A stretch of 64,000 bases of DNA, taken from positions 2,149,183 through 2,213,182 of the forward strand of contig NW_020194512.1 in NCBI RefSeq assembly GCF_002865645.1, written 5' to 3'. The translations under genes and the position numbers were made by a program. This document shows positions 20,740 through 33,445 of this stretch, one piece after another (positions within the stretch are counted from its first letter, which is position 1; each line of letters opens with the position of its first letter). The stretch is from Hyaloscypha bicolor E (taxonomy: Eukaryota; Ascomycota; Leotiomycetes; Helotiales; Hyaloscyphaceae). The notes below the pieces were generated by a model that was not told where the DNA came from, made no database searches, and saw only the letters and a list, made by a program, of their open reading frames with translations.

Positions 20740-23588
20740 TCAGAGACCAGCAACAACAGGATTGCCACCATTAACTTGAGCGGTCGATGGAGAGCCCATA
20801 GCGGCCTGAGCTGCACTTCTGGCTTGTTGCTGAGACGCCTGCTGGGCAGCCAGTTGTGCTTGTTGTGCTGCCAATTGCGCTCTCTGACGCCCAACCATGC
20901 TCTCTTGTTGTTCGGCAGTCATGAAGGTGCTGTAATTTGTAAGCCCGGTAGATTGGTGAGCAAAGGGTTGCGGAGATTGAGACGCAGATCCATTCATCAT
21001 GGGGCTTTGGGATATCTGGGCTACGGCGTTCTGGACAAATGGCCGGCGTTCTTGCAAATTAGCTGGGGTCGGGTTAGAGTATGAAGGGCGGGGCTGTGTA
21101 GTCGAAGGCTGCGGGCTGTACAGTGGCTTTTGGGGAGAAGTTTGACGAGCAATGTTGATATTCGAATTCTGCCCATACGGGTAGTTGATCGCATTTGGCG
21201 TGGGAGGTCCTTGCTGTGGGTACGCAGCCTGACCTGGGTATCGACCGTTCATTGCGGCTTGAGGAGCTGATGGCGGGATGTGTTGATAGTTTTGGCCCAA
21301 GGGTCGCATGTATGGGTTTGAAGGCGTTTGAAGGTACTGTTGCTGGCCTGGTGCATAGGGTTGCTGAGCAGGTCTCGATGCCTGGTGCGGATAATTTGGT
21401 GTTCCATAATGCGTGGGACGATAAGGAGCACCAGCCGCTGGCCGTTGGGGTTGGTAGGGAACTGGTGTTGTATTCGGTGGTCGCTGCATAGGGTTCGAAG
21501 GTGTCCGGACGGGTGTTTGTGCGGAGCCATAGTACTGATTGTTCGCAACTGGAGGGCCAGATCGGGAAGGGGCGTATTGATTTCCGTACAGAGATGAGTT
21601 GCTACGGTGAAGGTTCGCAGCCGGCGCAGCTCGTGTACTGGAAGCCGCGCTCATTGCAGCAACTTTAGCTCTCGCAGATGCCTCGTCTTCCTCCATAACA
21701 CCCTTATGATCGGTAAAGTGGACCTCCATTTTGGTGCTGATACTCAGATCCGCCAGGCGATCAGGGTCCAACTTTGCAACAGCGTAGGGTGGCAGTGAAG
21801 CAATCATCAAAGTCAATTGTGACTTGAGCATCTCGTAGGTGGCCTGTTCTGGTTCACTAGGCTTTGTTGGGGTTCCTAGTGAAGTTGTGTCGGGTGCGGA
21901 CAGGAGCCCGGCTGGACGGCTTGACGAATTCAACGACATATGTCGGATGCGCTGATATGAGTTTAGGGTCTCCAATAGTTCTGAAATACCCTCAAGAATT
22001 TCTTCAACATCTTTCTCTTCCGCGGACTTCTCGTCTTTGGCTTCAAGAGGGACTAGACTTGTGTCTATGGCGTCCTTTTCCATTTCTTCTGCAAGTTCCT
22101 CAAACTTCTTGATCTCATCCGCATTCTCAACGCTGTCACTGACAACAAGTTGAGGATCGATAACATCCTCGAGTTTGTTGAAGTTGTCTACCACTCTCTC
22201 GAAACTCTTCTCGCCCATCTGCTGCCACCAAATGCGATCCAGAACACCAGTAGGGGCGATAGCGGCCGAGTCATCCTTCGTGGGAGCAAAACTAGAGTAT
22301 GCACTCCGGAAGAGCGCGTCAAGTTTCGCTGTTGCCGGTTCGGCTGGCTCGTGATCCACTTGCGGGGCCTTCGAGCCTCCCAGGCTTAGGGCTCTCTCGC
22401 GTTGCTTTCTCTTGTTGCCTTGCGAGGAAGAAGCATTGCTGTAGTCCAGCCAATGACCTGTGGAAATTGATTGCTTGAAGTAGCTCGCGGTTCTGGGTAA
22501 AGACTCTCCTGCTGCTGGTTGATACCAACCTACGGTGGACGATCGTGTCGTTGCAATTTTAGATGGTTTGGGTGGGAGCAGTGCAGGAACATTTGACGGG
22601 GTTGGAAATAATTCTCCTAATGTTGGCACACGCTTTTTGTCATCAGTCAGGCTCGTTGGATTAATTGGGACGATCTTCGTTGTACTGATGCCGTTTGGGA
22701 GCCCAGCCTCGCGGATGGTCTGCAGAATTTCTCTTTGCTCTCCCGGAACTCTGCTAGGTATCTGAAGGCTCGAGAACAATTGCTTAGGGCCTGGTGCGTT
22801 GCCGTAAAGAGTGAGGACGATCTTGTTCTCATCGCCGCTTGCGTTAATCTGTGTAAACGCTCCGGAGCCTAGACTGCCATTTGCCGTATGGTTGGCAAAT
22901 TTGGACCGAGCGTTAAGTCCTAGAGATCTCTTCTCTGCAGCCACAATTTCTCTTCTGACCAACTCATGAGCTCGTTGCTTAAAACTTTTGACCTTGATGA
23001 TCAATTCAGTTTCATGCTGTGGAGCAGGACGAAATTGGTTTCGAGCAGCACCATTCGGTAGCTGCAATTTGTCCATGATACTCGATACTGCTGTGTCGAT
23101 GTCCTGAAGAACCTCTTCGAGGGTTGTGTATTCGTTCGCTCCATACCGCGTCATGATGTTGGTTTCAGCGTTGTCGATTTCTTCGCCATCCTCAGCTTTT
23201 TGTCGCTTTGGCTGCGGCGAGCCTGATGAGCGGTGAAGAGGGATCGTGCGTCTGAGAATCGAAGGGGTGGTATCGTAACTGGATTTAATCGTATTAGCAT
23301 CTGAGAAGGCGGTCCATTTGAGTCAAGGGTATTTAGGGGCCAGTTGACATCGCAGCAAAGGATCAATCAGGGACTGCGGGCATACCTTTTCAGAACATCG
23401 ATCAGATCGCGGACGAGAGCCTGCGAATCCTCCTTCGATATTCCTGACGGAACGAGGCTCCTGGATTCGGGGTCGCCATTTTGGGTGTCAATTGCATCGT
23501 CACGCTTTCGCTTTGCTGAAAGGCTGCCGGAGGAGGATGCGGATTCCAAATGCGCTGGCGGGCTCAGAACGCCATTTGGAGAGGCCAT
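20740..23588 (-). CDS. Large fungal protein with bromodomain-like N-terminus, tentative RSC58-type
   Basis: Exons 23588-23386 and 23278-20740 (107-nt intron) give 913 residues. The N-terminus has a nuclear-localisation-like SAKRKRDD and a helical region (SQALVRDLIDVLKSYDTTPS, TTLEEVLQDIDTAVSSIMDK) that looks like a degenerate bromodomain segment of the type found in fungal RSC-complex subunits. A middle region (RIWWQQMGEKSFERV, IEEILEGISELLETLNSYQR-like, SLPPYAVAKLDPDRLADLSI) is helical and looks conserved. The last 250 residues are a Pro/Gln/Tyr/Asn-rich low-complexity tail. Assignment to RSC58 is a weak guess from domain layout; a nuclear role is more secure. Divergent from the next gene. 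Confidence 0.6.
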
Positions 23589-24125
23589 TTGGAGGCTGGT
23601 AGTCCTAGCAGGGTGATTTTTTTGATGTCTGCTCGCGGTTTGTCGCGAACTCGCGAACCCAAGAAGAGGAAAAGGTGTGACCAAGGGCAGCGTTTGCGAC
23701 TGCTGGACAGTGAATGTGCAGCAAAACACCGGCTTCGGACTTTGTAATCAAAGAGCTTCGAGTGAATGAAAATCCGGCCCTGGCCTGGCAGAATGTCTTC
23801 TTCTGCACGAAAGTTCGCGATATGCTGTGGGCGACGTAACTGGGCTCGAAAGTGAGAAGAATGCAGCAGGCGCGCTAAGATAGAAAGAGCTTAGCGCCTT
23901 CCCTTCTTACTGACCAACCCGAATTTTTAACTTCAATGAGCTCTGGTCTGGTCCTGCATTGCAAAGTTTTTACTCTTTTGCTCAGCACACCTTAAAACGC
24001 AATCGAAGTTCAGATCTACGGCGAATTTATGTTATCCACCTTTCCGGTAGCGCCACCGCCTAGCCAGGCAGTTATTTGATGTTTTGATTTCTGCAGATCA
24101 ATGATCTCCGGGACAATATGAACGG
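23589..24125. promoter_or_regulatory. Divergent promoter between bromodomain-like and helical-repeat genes
   Basis: About 540 bp without an open frame of note. The true 5' end of the plus-strand gene could extend into it, as its first exon is not settled. Confidence 0.35.
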
Positions 24126-27100
24126 ATGCAATCTTGCCTGTGTTTCTCGAGACTGGGCAAGCCCTTGTTACGCAACTCTCGTCGCCCGTGCGGTTTTCGT
24201 TTTGGAGGAGCTGTATGTCAAACCCCTATGGTTCTACTCCAGGTACTGACATTAATACGAGTGTTCCCTCCCAGGCGTCTGGCCCAACAATGGCAGGTTC
24301 TCACACATCGGCCAGCCGAAATTACCAGATTATTTACAGGAGGAGAAGGTTGAGGGTGCAGACCCGCAGATATCTCGATCAACTCACAAGTTTCAACCAT
24401 TTATAGCTGTTCCGTCCCAGACTGCATCCAAAACTCGAAAACGCCTTCGAATACGGAGGGTAATCGTATCTTCTAAGTTAGAGGGGGATCAACTTCGAGA
24501 ACTACAACAATCTCAAGTAGTCGACCACCCAAAGCCCGCCTCGAAGACCATTCCACCGCTGGGCACAGCTTCTCATGAAGACGATGCAGTTCCACCGAGC
24601 CCCTCTCAAATTCTTGAACGTGTTGAAGACATCAGTCAGACTACCGCTCCACTTATGTTGGCAGCCAAACAGGAGGGCGATGGTCTTCCGCAATGGTCAC
24701 TTCCATCTCTCGAAAGAGAGAAAGAGATTTTTGAAACCGTTGAACATTGTGAAAGGAGCCCTGGCGTTATATTGGCCAAGATTTTGGACATGAAAGATCA
24801 GTCGGAGAGGGAAAGATTCTGGCTTTATATAAGAACCAGAATTTCTCACCGCTCTCTTCCTATAATAACTATACATTATCTCCTTAGAGCGTCCATTCCG
24901 AAGGTAACCTACCGTCAAATTTTCGTAGAATATTTTTAACTTTCTTTAGACTGAATGGAAAGGTTTCGATCGAAGTTTCCACGAGAAAGCCCAGGCTCTC
25001 CTGGATTCACGAGGTATGAGTTGGCGTGACGTTTCCAAGTGGGTTTGGATCCTGTCGACGCCCTCACCCGGTGGGATGGTCGGTCGTCTTGTAGCTGACC
25101 CGCTAAATCAGCCTGTTTTCGTTTTGCTCGAGATACTTCGACGAGACATTTCTAAGGTCAAGTTTTTAAGGAGTTTGCTGGACTATTCCAGAGACCACAT
25201 CTTAAAACGTATTGTGCCAACTCGGTCACCCATACCAGAAAATCGGCCTGGTACGGCGGAGGATATCGAAGAGATCACAAAACCGGATATTTCAACTTCT
25301 TCGGAGGGGAACCGCCACCAGAGTGTTGCAAAGCCACAAAGGTTTAAGTTAGAGGAGACTTCGTTCACTGTATTGATCAGCCGTCTCCTATACCAAACCC
25401 GACGCATCTGGCCTTCGGCGATGGTTGATGTAGCGCACATAGCCGCCCATTTCCTGCGCTCAGTTTCAGGCAGCAATGTTGGTAGCCCAGGATCCTTAGA
25501 TTCCCGCACTTTCGTTCGCTTCTGCGAGATGAACAACTATTTTCTGCGGTTGTTGGCCTTGCCAAGTTCTTTAGAGCCATTACAATCGATGACTTACAAC
25601 TGGTCGGCACAGAAAGTTCTCCTAACGCTAGCTGGGCAATTTGAGCCTCCCTTAAGGCTAAACCATGCCAGCTACAGAGCTGTCATCCAAGTCCTCACCG
25701 CTTCCAAGAAGTCAGCAAGAGAAGCCAAGTCCGCTACTTTTCGAAATAGGAGTTGGCCTCCGTGGAGAGTAGAACAAGATGGCATGGATGCTCAGCGCTC
25801 GCAGGAGGAAGACTTCAGTAGAGTAATATCAGCCGTCATGCGGTCGAAGGAATCGGGTTATACGCAGGATTCCCAGCTGTCAATTTTCGGAGGGCTTGAC
25901 ACTGACGGAACGCCTACCATACACACTCGGAAACTGCTCAAGTGGAGAACCCTTGGCTCCTTCACACAGGCAGGAGAGAGCCGCGACGATGAGGCAGGAC
26001 TTTGGGCTGCCAGAATAGAAACTACTCGTGACGTGCATGAAGCATGGGGTGCTTTTACGGAATTCCACCGAAAGGGTGGGCAAGCAAACCTGTCAATGTA
26101 TTTCGCTATGCTCAAAAAGCTCAACTACGAAAGTCGAAGATCAGGGCAAGAATCAAACATGCACGGCACGCCAGGTGATGGGCGAGAGGTTTTCCCCGTA
26201 CCCGACGACAATTTCACCATTTTTTATAGGTTGCGGCTTCAACCCCCAACCCTTCAAAATTTGTACCAGGAGATGAGAGCCGCTGGGATTCGCCCTTCTG
26301 GAAGATGCTTGAGTTTCCTCCTTCGACATGCCAGGACCACCGATGAAGGCTTGCAATATCTCCTTGACAGTGGATTAGATGTTCAAGTAGTAGCATATCT
26401 TGCAAACGGTGGTGAACGCCAAGTTCCAGCCAATGCAGTTGCACAGGTGTCTAATCAGATGCTGACAGATTTCATATCTCTTGTGTGTCGGTTCGCTCCA
26501 CGAGTGGTCAAGACTTGTTCCGATTCTGAATTGGAGATTGTTGAGCATGTGAGGGAGAAAGGTTTTTCTCTAGCACATTCTCACGTCAGGACAGTACGCG
26601 AGGCTGGTGCTCAAAGATTACATCACTCTCGCCTTAGAAATCCCCTCCAACATGCGGCATTCCTGTTAAAGTCATGGCTGCCGAAATTCCGCCCAGCATG
26701 GTATGCGCTCTTCAAGGGTCTTGCGCGCAGGAATCTTGTCATGATCAGACGTTTCGCTCTTGATCCTGAAAGAATGTGTGAGAATCACGAGCAAGCATGG
26801 CGAGTTACCATAGCAGCGCTTAAAGATTTCCAAGATTGTGACCTCGAGCTCGACCCTGAGGGGTTCCACCTTATTTGCCAAACTTTCGCCAAATACGCCG
26901 AAGCAGCCTTCCATAAATCCGAGGAGCATCAGCTGCTCCTGATCAAAACATCTCACATTATTAGAGCAGAATATGCAAAATTGATTGATGGAAGTGAGGA
27001 GCTTTCCTATGGGATCTCTAGGCTCTGGCACACCCTGGAAGGTCCCCATTTGCATGCATATGTGCGTGCAATGGGTTTAATCGGGGATCATGCTGCAATA

Positions 27101-27460
27101 ATTTCACTTCTTGAATGGATGGTCAAAAATCACGAGGAATTGGAGGCTATAGCCTTGCAAACCACAAACGGACATCGGATGTTACGGCAAACTGTGGTTG
27201 CAATCAAAGCCTTCTGCAACGGCACAGACCACGCAGTCGCAACTGCTCAAACCTTAGTAGAGCAGGTCGAGAGCTGGGGTGGATGGCCAGGAGAGGAAGA
27301 GGTGAGGAATTATCTTGATCGGGGGAATACTCGGATCCGAGACACAGGCACTAGTGAAGATGGAGATGAAGATGAAGATGAAGATGAAGATGAAGATGAA
27401 GAGGATGACTGGGGAGAAGAAGACGTCGAGGGACAAATGGCTGGAGGAAGTGGCAATTGA
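24126..27460 (+). CDS. Probable mitochondrial PPR-like gene-expression factor
   Basis: The main exons 24316(approx.)-24903 and 24950-27460 are well supported: the 46-nt intron joins RASIPK to TEWKGFDRSFHEKA. The long chain is all-helical with pentatricopeptide-like pairs (for example LYQEMRAAGIRPSGRCLSFL and YVRAMGLIGDHAAIISLLEW), as in fungal mitochondrial RNA/translation factors. The first exon is uncertain. A start at 24126 gives an Arg-rich, acid-free presequence (SCLCFSRLGKPLLRNSRR) and, with donor 24213 and acceptor 24315, a 1,061-residue protein. Other splice choices are possible. The C-terminus ends in a (GAT/GAA)n-encoded Asp/Glu run. Exact orthologue not recognised. Confidence 0.65.
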
Positions 27461-27795
27461 TTATGCCCTCACTAGCGTCGGTTGTGTGTATAAGTGTACA
27501 ACTGTATTGTATTATATTGTATTGAATATGTAAATGAATATGAAATGAAACCCACTTTCGTCTTTGCCCCACTCCAGCTTGCAAATACGCAGCAACTATA
27601 AGCCGAGCTTGCTCCTCTATACGCATTCCTCGCCCGTGGAGCCATGGCAGCCGCCTCCCGAATGGAAGTTGCGTATGGACACTCCGAGCCATCTCAGAAT
27701 AGGCCTTTGCATTTGGCAACATCTTCACAGTCAGGAAGTGATCATTCCGGCGGAGATGGAGGCGACACCTCCTTGTTTTTGGACTTCCTGTCTAT
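27461..27795. other. Short convergent intergenic region
   Basis: 335 bp between the helical-repeat gene (+) and the acyltransferase pseudogene (-). TATT-rich 3' UTR-like sequence around 27,490-27,545; nothing else seen. Confidence 0.35.
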
Positions 27796-29239
27796 CTACT
27801 CCTGACCTAACAAACATTTCAAAGACAGCCACCTCGCAAACTTAACTGACTTGACGTCAAAGAGTCTCCAGTGTATACCCAGCTGACCAAACGATAAATG
27901 GTGTTATCAAGATGCTACCCAAGAAGAATCCGCGCGGGAACTCCTGATGCCAAAGCTGGGGTTGCCGGAGTAGCGAATAGTTGTGACATGACCCATCTCC
28001 CAATCGTTTGAGGAAATGGAAAATGGACAATGTATAACCCGAACGATATATCCCCCGAAATAGTTTGCAAGTGGAACGACAAAGGGTTTTTGGAGAGGTT
28101 CGAAATTCTCCCAGAGAATAGGAGCTTGACTGTAGCGACCGAGATCTAGAAATAATGTTGAGGCAAGGCTGTGTTGCATTGTGCAGGAGTGTATTGGCAG
28201 ATGTGTTGGAAGCCGGGGGGTTGGCACACTTGGTTTGCAGGCCAGGAACCGACGAAGAGAGCGAGGCGCCAGGACCGCAACCCAGAAGATGGCTGGGATC
28301 AGTCTGATGGCGTTTACGAGCGTTGAATTCCTGCGAAGTCTCTCCAAGGTGCAGGGAGAGCTCTTTCGAAGGATTTGGAGTTCAGCTAGAATGACTCCGC
28401 ACACGAAGAGTAGTGGATCCCAGCGGGTGAAATGAAAGCAACCGTAGGCAGCAGACAACAGGAGGACCATCCCCACAACAGGCTTAACATTTCCAAGAGT
28501 TAAGAACAGCATGAAGAGCACCATCGACCCGCGGAACTTCATAGGCAACTTCCAGAGTTGTAGCACCATTGGAGGGTGGAATTTGCCCCACGTGAAGGGA
28601 TCAAGCATCTGTACGAAGATCCTCACTGTCCCGACGAGTTGCAACTAGAGGGATGGCTCAGTACCGCTGCATGTCCCATACGAGGGCGGCCAGTGCTATA
28701 ACACCCCCCGTAATACACTCCGAATGTTGTCGTTATAAGCATCACGGGCAGCACTGCCAGGAACAATCTGGGGGCATGGCGGAAGAGCCTCAATGCGAGA
28801 TTATCGAACAGCAAACTGGTGTTATGTTTTCGAGAAAGTTGGAGGGGCCTGTAGGAGAGAAAGTAGCCAGAGAGGGCGAAGAATATAAAGACCATGAAGC
28901 GGCAGGAATAGAGGAGGCGGATGTAGGTAGCTGGATGAGCTAGTTGTCTTCAGGTCGGGAGTGATATCCTTGATGGATCCAGTCGCCATACTCCGTCGCG
29001 ATATGTTGGAAGTAGACAAGGAACGAGGCGAGGCCTCTGATCCCGTTTAAACATGAAGTTGTTTTCGAGAGAGAAACATCAAGACGCTTTTCCCGGTTGA
29101 GGGTTGGCCGAGATACCTCAGGCTCCCTCTCCTCTTCATCTTCGTCGTCGTACATGAGAGGGGTGTCGAGATCGATACCAGCATAGTTTTGAGGAACGGC
29201 GGGCCGTAGGAGGTTTGAGAAACTTCTAAACATCTCCAT
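27796..29239 (-). pseudogene. Acyltransferase-3 family membrane protein, disrupted
   Basis: The minus strand carries recognisable pieces of a fungal acyltransferase-3 (integral membrane O-acyltransferase): start at 29239, LNGIRGLASFLVYFQH (the conserved RG/H entry region), RFMVFIFFALSGYFLSYRP, LPMKFRGSMVLF, a series of hydrophobic helices, GLYIVHFPFP and a terminal WRLFDVKSVKFARWL. They are in different frames. Lesions: TAG at 28940-28942 with a frameshift at about 28,919-28,932, TAG at 28646-28648 replacing a likely Gln codon, and frame changes near 28,040-28,055 and again before 27,870. No arrangement of normal-length introns restores one frame. Confidence 0.82.
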
Positions 29240-29571
29240 CACGAAGAGACTTCAACTGCCTTGATGACAGTGAGAATGAAAATATTTTTAATATTCTAAT
29301 GAGACTCGCATAAGAAGAAATCCTCTATTAATGGAGATTGAACTTGGGAGAAAGGGAGAAAATGAAATAAGAGATGCTAAGATACAAGTCCCGTTTGTTT
29401 ATAGAAGGCTAAGAAGATCTTCATCTGGCTTGGTAGTGCAAGTAGAACATTCCTTACGCCGGTATTCAAGGTGCACGTCCGTACCTTCCATTTATCTGCT
29501 AGTGCTACTGCGTCGTAACACCTCAGTAAGAGAGATCGTTCGAGTATACTTACCTGGCAGAGCCGTTGTAC

Positions 29572-30121
29572 TTAGGGTCGCGAGAGGACGATGTGCCATA
29601 GGCCGGCGGTATTGGAGCTCGAACATCGCCTGTGGCAGTGAAAGACTTGCTTCGGAGCCCTCGCGATATTCATAGAATCGCGGTTCACCCTGTCACAGTG
29701 GTCAAATCTGCCCTTGAATCTCTTGGAGGCGAATCCTTGCCTCCCACGCTGGATACCACCACAAACTGCGCTCTGCGGAAGAAAGATTACTGGAGGCTCG
29801 TAGGCATCGCGCATAGTGGCCCTCCTCATCTGGGCATGAGCAAGGGCAAGGGATGCCAGAAGTTGAAGGTAGTGAAAGTTGGCCCCGTCACGTGGTAGAA
29901 TGTATTCGCCAGGATCTACCTGTTCAGCGTGAACGTTGAAGGGGACAGGCCGGATGTATCACGGTCTCCCCCTTTTGTGCCACGAGTGTACAGCCGGGTT
30001 CGACGGTGTTGGATTGCTGAAGCTGGTGATGCGTGATGCGCGTGCTCAGATCACCCCAGGAGGAGAAGAGGAGAAGGAAAAAGAGAGGAAAGGATGCCAA
30101 CCTCCCGTTGTTCATCCTCAT
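29572..30121 (-). CDS. Possible small secreted-protein gene, structure unresolved
   Basis: An ATG at 30121 opens a frame with a signal-peptide-like start (LASFPLFFLLLFSSWG) and a Cys-containing segment, ending after 65 codons. A second open frame (about 29,940-29,572) continues with VDPGEYILPRDGANFHYLQ, which looks coding. They could be joined by a short intron (for example GTGGCA...CTGAACAG) or be separated by a frameshift. A consensus GTAAGT near 29,550 hints at a further exon. No family recognised; it may be another decayed gene. Confidence 0.25.
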
Positions 30122-30350
30122 CCTGTTCGTCGCTTAAGACTCCAACAAGCTCGACGGGGCAGTTCCAGTCCCGCCAATCTGCGGGGCGCTTCTGCTGACA
30201 AGGCAACAGCGATTGAGCAACGGCGTAGCGACGGGAGCGTCATCAAGTCACTCACACCTCCTCCGTACCTCCCTCGCCTCAGCAGCTCTCTTTCCCTCTC
30301 TCTTGCGTCAACAACCCTCCATCCATCACCAACTCGGGTTGCGCATCATC

Positions 30351-30378
30351 ACACAACACAACACAACACAACACAACC
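30351..30378. repeat. (ACAAC)n microsatellite in the PEP4 5' leader
   Basis: About five tandem copies of a 5-bp ACAAC unit, 50-80 bp upstream of the PEP4 start codon. Such CA-rich leaders are common near highly expressed fungal genes; a length-variable role is speculation. Confidence 0.8.
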
Positions 30379-30430
30379 TCTCCATCTATTGCTTTGACAG
30401 TGATAGTTCTCAATCTCACGAATCGCAATC

Positions 30431-31737
<1,307 letters not shown>

Positions 31738-32497
31738 ATCATGATGAATAGGATTTGACAGTGGGATGGACACAATTTGAATATCGAACCATTCATATCG
31801 AGAGGGTTTTTCATTACATTGTACTCTAGGCACTCGGTACTCTCTGATTTTGAATTGCGTTGAGTCTCTTACTCCAGAGCCTGGACTTGTTTCCAAGGCG
31901 ATAGTCGATCACGCGAGATCGCAACTTTTCTTTTGTGTTACATAAGTACAAATGAACCTCTTTCATGCCATTTGTGTTGTCTTTGAGAGTGAAAAATTGC
32001 TGTGGATTTGACTCTTATTTGAGCCTCCAAAGATGGTGGTATTACCCTCGAAATTTCCCTCCCACATTTTATCAGTACTAAACTCATAGTGAGCAGAGGA
32101 TCCCACCGAGAATTGGTGGAAGGGGACAAGCAATGAAGCGAATGCAGGTGTCTCATTCTGTGCCATATTCCTACACAGTTCGATGAGATTTTGATGATTC
32201 CGCAGTTTCCGGAATCGAATGGCTCAAAGTCTATAGTTCTTTCTGATCGTGACTCCACGAGTGAACTTGGAATGTTCTCGAACTCGCAGCAATATTCAGA
32301 AGGGGAGTATTTCTGTTGGAAACAAAGGAGTGAGTCTCAAGATTCTACATTCACTAACTATAATAAGTCGGACGAAGGTATTTCTTCTCATCTCTGCAAC
32401 AACTTCGTCAACAGTGCTATCGCAAACTCCGGTTCGCCTTATCATCTCATCTAAATAAGATACACTGAAAATAAACGACAATATTTCGCCTCGCCCC
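31738..32497. other. Intergenic region, no gene seen
   Basis: About 760 bp after PEP4. Short frames only; AT-rich. Any upstream exon of the broken 2EXR gene would have to lie here. Confidence 0.35.
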
Positions 32498-33207
32498 GTG
32501 GCCTTCGGCTGTTTTCCTCTCCTCCCCCCAGAAGTCCGCCTCAGAGTCTGGCACTTTATTCTGTCATCACCCGCATCATTCCGTTTTCGGCACAATTGCC
32601 TATTCGTCATTCACAGACGAGCACCGCTACCAACTGCAGCCTACAATCCGCATCCCCCAATCCGCATCCCCACCCACTCTCTGCTTCTCGTCGGCCATGA
32701 AGCTCGCCATGAAGCCTTCCGGCACTTCACTACCTCCCTCCAACTCCACAAAGCAATCCTAAAATCCCCATCAACCCCGACATCGACATCCTTTATTTTG
32801 CAGCTCACTGTAATTACATCACACGTTCCTCATTGAAAAACATCAAGCACTTATTAATTGATTGCTTCTACTAGGGTCAAAGGATGGACCAAGAATTTGA
32901 CCAGCTTTCCTGGTCCTTCATGAGCCACAGGGCAGTAGAAGATATGGCAATTCTTCTACATAACAACCCCTTCTGCCTCCGGCCCCAAACAGCAAACCGC
33001 TTGATCTCGTTCATAGAGCCAGAGAGCGTAGAGCATGTTACAATCAAGGAAACAAGGCTCCAGCATGTACAGCAACTGTTGCAACATGTTTTGGCACGGA
33101 AACCGGACTGGCTTCCACCAGCTGTGGCGGTAAAAGTCCCGATTATCGTAGAGCAGGCTGTGCTGGAGATATTTGCCGAGTTTACCAGGCCGTTGAAGTT
33201 ATCGTAG
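32498..33207 (+). pseudogene. 2EXR-domain protein, disrupted
   Basis: The frame from about 32,498 begins with FPLLPPEVRLRVWHFIL, the typical start of the fungal 2EXR (F-box-related) domain, and continues with LLLVGHEARHEAFRHF. There is no ATG between the previous in-frame stop (32456) and this motif. Around 32,760-32,775 the coding pattern moves to another frame at a CCCC run (PINPDIDILYFAAH), then an intron-like segment follows, and the remainder (EFDQLSWSFM..., to 33,207) is in a third frame. Loss of the start and at least one frameshift suggest a pseudogene; an undetected 5' exon is the alternative for the start. Confidence 0.6.
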
Positions 33208-33445
33208 AGAAGGGAGAACATTCTTATTCTCCTCTGGAGCTTTGACGGAGGATGGTGACGACTCAACTCGGTATCTTGCGTACTCAAGTGTGAGATTCCG
33301 ACTATGTTGATGGTCGGGATAGGAAGTGTAGGCCGGCTCGACGTGTCCTGAGGGACACTCGCAAAGCGCACATGCTCTGCCGACTTTATCTTAAATTTTA
33401 GCAAAGCCAGAACTCATGTCAATCCATGGCTGCTTACTTTAGAGC

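Larger units (their letters stand above)
29240..30430. other. Region with a doubtful gene and the PEP4 promoter
   Basis: Holds the upstream side of the acyltransferase pseudogene, a possible small minus-strand gene (29,572-30,121) and the PEP4 promoter. Just before the PEP4 start lies an (ACAAC)n tract at about 30,351-30,378. Confidence 0.4.
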
